From positions 1,278,001 through 1,342,000 of the forward strand of contig CM072149.1 of the NCBI GenBank assembly GCA_036850595.1: DNA of 64,000 nucleotides, read 5' to 3'. The position numbers were made by a program, and so were the translations under genes. The notes below the pieces were generated by a model. It was given only the letters and a program-made list of their open reading frames with translations, did not search any database and was not told the origin of the DNA. This DNA is from Rhyacichthys aspro. Lineage: Eukaryota > Chordata > Actinopteri > Gobiiformes > Rhyacichthyidae. Of this stretch, positions 58,494 to 64,000 are shown one piece after another (the first letter of the stretch is position 1; every line of letters starts with the position of its first letter).

Positions 58494-59139
58494 TCTCTCA
58501 TGTCACAGGTTCTGCTTGAGGCATGTTTTTGTAGCATGTTTTTGTAGCGTGTTGCGGTAATATCGGAATCAGAAATGGTGACTGATGTGTACAGTATTTG
58601 TTTAAGTGTGTTTCTTTTATGTTTTGTATTTGTCTATTGCACACTTCAACAACATTGTTCAACAACCACAAAAAATGCTATAAATAAAATATTAAACCAA
58701 AAAAAAAAGAAAGAAAGAACGATCCAAAGCATGTCTGAAAGGATCTGTAGTATTGAGAGTCTGTGTTTGTTCCTGAACCGTTTGAAGTGATTTGGATGAC
58801 CTTGTTTACTTAGTCGAATGCTTATGTTCCTACATATTCATCACAGGCAGATTTTTTGGCTTGATTGATGTTCTGATTGATTCAGAAGGTTTTATAATTC
58901 CTGCAAAGACAGACTGGGAATTTGAATGACTTTATAATTTGGGGGATTGGTGTCAAAAGGAGGACTTCCCATTTATCTCCACCTGAAGATGTCACCCAGC
59001 CAGGGCCACAGTGATTTCTACAACAAAAAAAAAACACCGTAAGTGGAATGTCAGCGACTTTGTTGTTGCTCTTTCACAAGTAAATTACACATTTAGGATT
59101 TATTAAGACAAGAAACAATTTTCAAATGGGTGGAAGCCT
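58494..59139. other. Non-coding interval
   Basis: A-rich run with AAAGAAAG at 58699-58717. No gene recognised. Confidence 0.5.
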
Positions 59140-59420
59140 CGGTGGAGACGGGCTCATTACTCTGTAGCCCGAGGCCACGATCGCAGCCTTGAATGCATCA
59201 CTTTTTTCTCCCTCTCTTCCCCTCTGTCTGTATTTTTGTGTCTGATGTCGTAATGTCACAGTAGTTTGTTCAAAGCTGCAACAATGATTTGGGCTCCCAG
59301 CAGGTGCCGCCTCGATGTCTGTTCAATTATTAAAGTGAGGGCCACATGGATGCATTACAGCCACCACGCCCATTAGATAAAAGAGAGCGCCTTTGACATG
59401 GTGCATATTTCCGCTGCCTC
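59140..59420. promoter_or_regulatory. CNE-like unique block
   Basis: Unique balanced sequence including GTTCAATTATTAAAGTGAGG near 59320 and CGCCCATTAGATAAAAGAG near 59368. Weak inference from composition. Confidence 0.27.
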
Positions 59421-61960
59421 ACACACACAGCGCCGCAGTTCTTTTTTGTTGCCTCTTATTGTTTTATTCATCACTTTTTTTTTTCCTCCTTTGGTTTGCA
59501 TACAACTATTAAAGAGTCATTTGTTCCCGCTCAGTGTTGTGGGCATGAGAGCGAGCTTTTGATTCCCTCTCGTCAAACCGAGGTCGTGTCGTTTACGCGT
59601 CCAATCTAAAAAAAAAAAAGAAAAGAAAAAAGAAAAGAAAAACGGACGTTGTGTTGATAAATAAATCATGTGGTGGATACAAAGAGCGTAAATCCTTGAC
59701 ACAAAAGCTTCCAGAGCGTCTTCTCGTCTTCCACTTCTTGGATGTTCACACTTTGATAATGCTGTAATGACCGATCCATAAGTCTGGGGCAATTGTTGGA
59801 ACTGGGCATCAGCCTGACACTAAAAGATGCCATCGATAAATTCTTCATGTTCATCAGCTCTCTACTTCAACTTTTTTTCTTTTTGAGAGTGATAAGTTTC
59901 TCCAGAATAACAGGAAAATAGTGGTGTACTCAAACAGTCTTCCTAATTTGAAGCTGGGTTCCATAAAAGTAAAATAAATAAATAAATAAAGTGAAGAATC
60001 CAAAAAACATATTCCCAATAAATATGTGCCCAACTTATACTTTCTTTTAAATGTAAATAGGAATTGCCATGTCTATTTTTTTGAGTTTTGTGACACGGAT
60101 CTGATACTTTCTTTTTCTTTTAAAGCCATCCTTGACGCAAGTAACAGTATATGTGTGAAAAACATACAAATATGCAGTGTAACAGTGTAAAATAGATGAT
60201 GTATATGACTTTCAATGCAAAATCCTTGGTTTTGCACACAAAAATAGATCTGTCACATGACTCTTTGACTCTTTTCACCTGTTCTGATTTATGCATTTAA
60301 TTCTAACAAAAATAACATGATTTTTTTCATTTTGTTTGTATTTTTTTTATTTATTTGTAACCATTAATTAATTTGTTTTTTAATGAATTGCTATTTAATA
60401 ACAGGATGTTGCATGACAAACATCATCACAAGATTAAAGGTGACTTGACAAAATAGATGGCTGCACTTTGACAGTTAAAAAGTGACATTAACTGATTATA
60501 TCTGAAGTGTTTTAAGGTTCTTTAAACACAATAGCCTTCCTTGATCCCGAATCTCCTCTTGACACTCGATATACGAAAACGTATGTGTCTCTCCTCTTCT
60601 TGACGGTTCATTATGACTTGTATAAGCAGTATAAGCTCGGTGTGGAAACAAAGGAAGTGTGGAGTGGTACTATCAGGTCTAACATGCAGCGCTCCACTCC
60701 CACACCATCACATCCCAGCCTCTCCTCCTCTGCCTCCCCCTCACTGTGTTCCGTACATGCCAACAAATCCTAATTGCACCCCACACTCTTCTCTTCCCAC
60801 CAATGTTGCATGCTTTATGCCACCAAATTCCTTGTGTGCTAATTAGGCACGCAACCACGGTGGATCCACTCCTGACAGGTGCTGCTGGCCTACCGGGGTC
60901 ACACACACTTTCATTGAGAGGGAGAGATGAGAGCATCCGGCTCACTGCATTAAAAATAAATGGAGAGAAGAGAATAACGAGAGAAGCAAGACGTGTTAAT
61001 TTCTAGCTTCCATCTGTTATTACATAAGCACTGCCAACATCTCTGGAAGAACAGTGGAAGGAAGGGAACAGGAGGTGGAGATGAAGAAGGGGAGCTGAAA
61101 AAGCAGGACAAGCAGAAATGTAGAGCTCCTGCGTGAAGTCCTCATGGGAGGGAAGGAATCGGATTGATAAGGCTGAGGAAACTTGGACATTCAACAGTTT
61201 GCTTCCAAAACTTGGTTTACTCATAACCTGGTGTCATTTCAGAATTGTTTAAGAGCGTTTTTGAAATAGAAGAAAGCTGCAGGATAAACTTTTTCATTGT
61301 CTCCAGAGAGTGGAAACTTAAGAAAAGGCAGCTTTTCCAAAAAAAAACTTCCCAAAGACTAGCTTGAAATGATGAATTGGATATGCTAATTTCTCCCACT
61401 CTTTCTATAATGGCCAGGGACACACTAATAAAGAGGAACATATTTTTTGAAACGCTCATGAAAGGAACGTACAGGCCTTTTCACTGTTTGTAAATAAGAT
61501 GAGAACAGAAAGGAAACCCACCCAAGTATTTTCCATACATCACATCTGCTGTAAGCGATACACTCTCACTGCTTTTACTCGGAGATCATTTTTTGCCGTG
61601 CATTCTTCTGCTCTGACACTCTCATGTTTTCTTTCAGCTCACTGTTTTCCAGCGGCTCCTGTACAAATAATCTGATGTAAGTGTGGATGTACAAAAGCAC
61701 ATCTGTTAAACAATGAGACGGGCTGTTTGGGGGATCTTTCCACCAGCCGTACGCTGAGACCCAGTTCCCAAGGTACGCTGTGTTTCCTGTAAGGGACAGT
61801 GACGGTGAGTGAGGTGCCGTGCACAGGAATCAGCCCTCGGCCTCTGCGCGGAAAGAATGTCTCGCATGTTTGCAGAGATTCTTTCCCAGGGTGGAGGGAT
61901 GGTGCTGTCAAGACTTTCACTGCCAGAATACACACAACCATAGATCTTTGAAGCATTTCA
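59421..61960. other. Non-coding interval with simple repeats
   Basis: A/G-rich run at 59609-59641, AAAT repeats at 59970-59989, T-runs near 60330-60350. The stretches at 60640-60960 and 61700-61940 are GC-balanced with overlapping frames but no recognised product. Confidence 0.42.
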
Positions 61961-62560
61961 CCTCTCTTTAGATGCTGGATGTTAGTCTGGAGAGAAGCTA
62001 AACACTACAAAAGCCCCTTGCCTTTCTGTCTCTAACTAGCAGCGTGGGAACACACATTGTAATTGTTTGTTCAATTATTTTTCTTGGACGTCGCACCTGC
62101 ACTTCACCAAGTGAACTCCTGAGACCGAAGCACAATTAAACCCCGCGGAGCGGCGCGTACGCCTGTTTAAACAGCACGGAGGGAGGCAGATAAATACCTT
62201 TTTAGTGCGCAAGGTAACAAGCCAAGGGTGACAGTGAGAAGGCTCACAGGGAGCAATTTCCTATTTGTTTGTCTTTTGATTTGACCTCACTTTTGACAAG
62301 GTTCCAGGGATCATTACTGTCCACATCCTGCGCTCTAATCGAGGCCCATTACAAATGTTCAGCAGGCTGGAAGTAGGGATGTGGGCGGAAGATAGAGAAA
62401 GCAGCCATTTGTGCTGAGCAAAGAAGATGGGCTTTGAACGCCTCTGTGAGCTTCACATTCTTTCACAGGAGTAAGACAGGCGTTTCTACTGTGAACGGTC
62501 AGTGCTAGTTCTTCAGCAACAATTAGGTACCCACAGGTATGAGTAATCACAGTTGGGCCT
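61961..62560. promoter_or_regulatory. CNE-like unique block
   Basis: Unique sequence with ATTGTAATTGTTTGTTCAAT at 62057, CACAATTAAACCCCGCGG near 62130 and CAACAATTAGGTACCC near 62516. Mixed AT-core sites in GC-balanced context. Motif-based inference only. Confidence 0.3.
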
Positions 62561-62735
62561 ACATCTTATTTTGACATGCCTGTGGCTGGATAACATGTAG
62601 TGTGAGGTTCAAATGTTCTCCTACAAAACAGTTTTTATATACAGTGTGTATTTAGTTTATTGAGCTGGGGTTATCAAGGACAAGCCTGACTACTTCAATG
62701 TCATAGTTTCACTTAAAAGACATAGACAGTTATAA

Positions 62736-62830
62736 GATATGATAAGACTTTATAGATCCCACAATGGGAAAATTCACTTGTGACAGCAGTTCACGTACAG
62801 TATAGTGCAAAGGTAGTATTGGAAAAAAAA
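62736..62830 (-). mobile_element. Non-LTR retrotransposon 3' tail, reverse
   Basis: The plus strand reads GATAAGACTTTATAGATCCC, ACAATGGGAAAATTCACTTG, TGACAGCAG. Its reverse complement ends in GGGATCTATAAAGTCTTATC, a common fish LINE-type 3' end (GGGATCAATAAAGT and a short tandem tail). Nothing coding remains. Confidence 0.5.
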
Positions 62831-64000
62831 AATAAAAAGTGAGCATGCAATAAAAATATATACACAGGCTTTAGAAACATTTTAAAAATACGGGTATAAT
62901 AAATATAAAATATAATATGACTACTCTGTAAATTAAATATGTAAAACATTCACTAAACTAACCAGCAATAGTGTGAGCAGTGAGCAAGTCTGTTGTGGTA
63001 AAAAAAATGAAAAATAAAAAATCTGGATGATGAAATGAAACAAGCAGCAGGAGAAGAAATGGAACTATTTGACGATGACCTGGCTGGATGTGACTGGTAA
63101 TGTACGTTTGTGTACTTTTGTGTACCTTCACCTCCTAAGTTTTATCTCACCTGTGAAAGGAAGCCTCCACCCAGGCCGTCAGATGAGGCAGCAGCCTGAT
63201 GAGTACTTGTATCGATCAAATGACCGAGCTCTGTCAGTGGACTGGAGATGGAAACCAAAGGTGTAGTAAACAATCTTAACGTCTTTTTCTTTCTGCACGG
63301 AAAGAGTAGGTAGAATGGGCTTCTGTATTCCTCTATCTCACTAATTGTGTGCATGTCTGACTGAAATATACCATCTTCTGCCTCCATTTATTCCTAACAT
63401 TATGTTGCCCTGTTGTTCATGTGTATTTAAATTTAAAATCTGTAAATAAAATAGGGGAAAAACTATTTAAAAACTCCCTCCAGTACCTCAAGCCCCTTTT
63501 GAAGACCTCTGGTGAGACAATGATGGGATGATGATGGCAGCGATGGACTGATCAGCTGAAGAGGAAGAACCGGGCAGGTCTGAGGAAGGCCATTGGGGGC
63601 AAAAAAAGAGAAGACTGACAGCAGGGGGCTGGCAGATCACTGAGGCCGAAGAGAACACTGAGAAAGAAGTAAACACTCACTACAATTTATTTATTTATTT
63701 ATTTATGTACTGTATGTATTTACTGTTTCTTGTAGCCCAGGAAACACAGAATGCTAGTGAGTATTGGCTGCAGATATAACTCTATATAACTCTGTCCATG
63801 TCTGTGTTAAAGAAGAATGCGAATTTAAAAAAAAACATCTCGGCAGATTTCTACATCTGATACATAAATATGTGAATTTGCATCTCCATATTGTGTTTCT
63901 GATATCTAGACTCGAGCCTTGGCACTGCTGTCCTATTCCTAGTTGCTTCTTGTCTCATTATGGATGACACGGATGCCAGTCAGTGTGTGACAGTGGCTGT
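62831..64000. other. Non-coding interval with (TTTA)n
   Basis: AT-rich with a short TTTA tandem repeat at 63686-63704 and purine-rich sequence at 63530-63670. No gene recognised. Confidence 0.45.

Overview
This window looks like vertebrate, almost certainly teleost-fish, nuclear DNA with no convincing protein-coding gene. There are no long ORFs, no recognisable protein family apart from a decayed retrotransposon tail, no tRNA or rRNA gene and no CRISPR-like array. The fish assignment rests on repeat types: hAT-like termini of the TGTCAAACTCAA kind, LINE 3' tails of fish type, tRNA-head SINE fragments and many CA/GT, GAA and poly-A/T tracts. Species and neighbouring genes cannot be read from the sequence.

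The most distinctive component is a non-autonomous hAT-like transposon family with an internal minisatellite of 21-bp units, core CCTGTTCAAATCCAACTAAAA. Seven copies and one terminal fragment are scattered through the window: 1-117, 2140-3220, 3519-4196, 14778-15755, 30815-31713, 33016-33076, 44375-44868 and 58002-58485. Two copies have both termini and 8-bp target-site duplications of the hAT form nTnnnnAn (TTATAAAT exact; TTCTAAAC/CTCTAAAC with one mismatch). The array runs from about 5 to about 35 units, and individual copies have homogenised their own 42-bp dimer variants. The copy at 2140-3220 holds two long arrays in opposite orientation, a potential foldback of over 400 bp per arm.

Layout: 1-5.4 kb is transposon-rich (three copies of the family, a poly-G block, and the end of a second hAT-like family). 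5.4-13.7 kb is mostly unique DNA with several blocks dense in TAAT-type motifs that resemble conserved non-coding elements (CNEs). 13.7-18.7 kb is a cluster of nested or adjacent mobile elements (SINE heads, a hAT-like copy, another DNA transposon, LINE tails). 18.7-30.8 kb is mainly unique, with more CNE-like blocks. 30.8-46.5 kb mixes repeats, hairpins and simple repeats. 48.1-49.6 kb is a tandem array of about 186-bp units. 49.7-64 kb is mainly unique, with CNE-like blocks (best near 55.4-56.1 kb) and a few repeats.

The overall picture is a gene-poor intergenic or intronic interval, plausibly carrying distal regulatory elements for a gene outside the window. CNE calls are inferred from base composition and motif content only and need cross-species alignment. 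A possible 3'-terminal coding exon on the minus strand (39855-40001) and one other small ORF (25995-26177) are recorded at low confidence.
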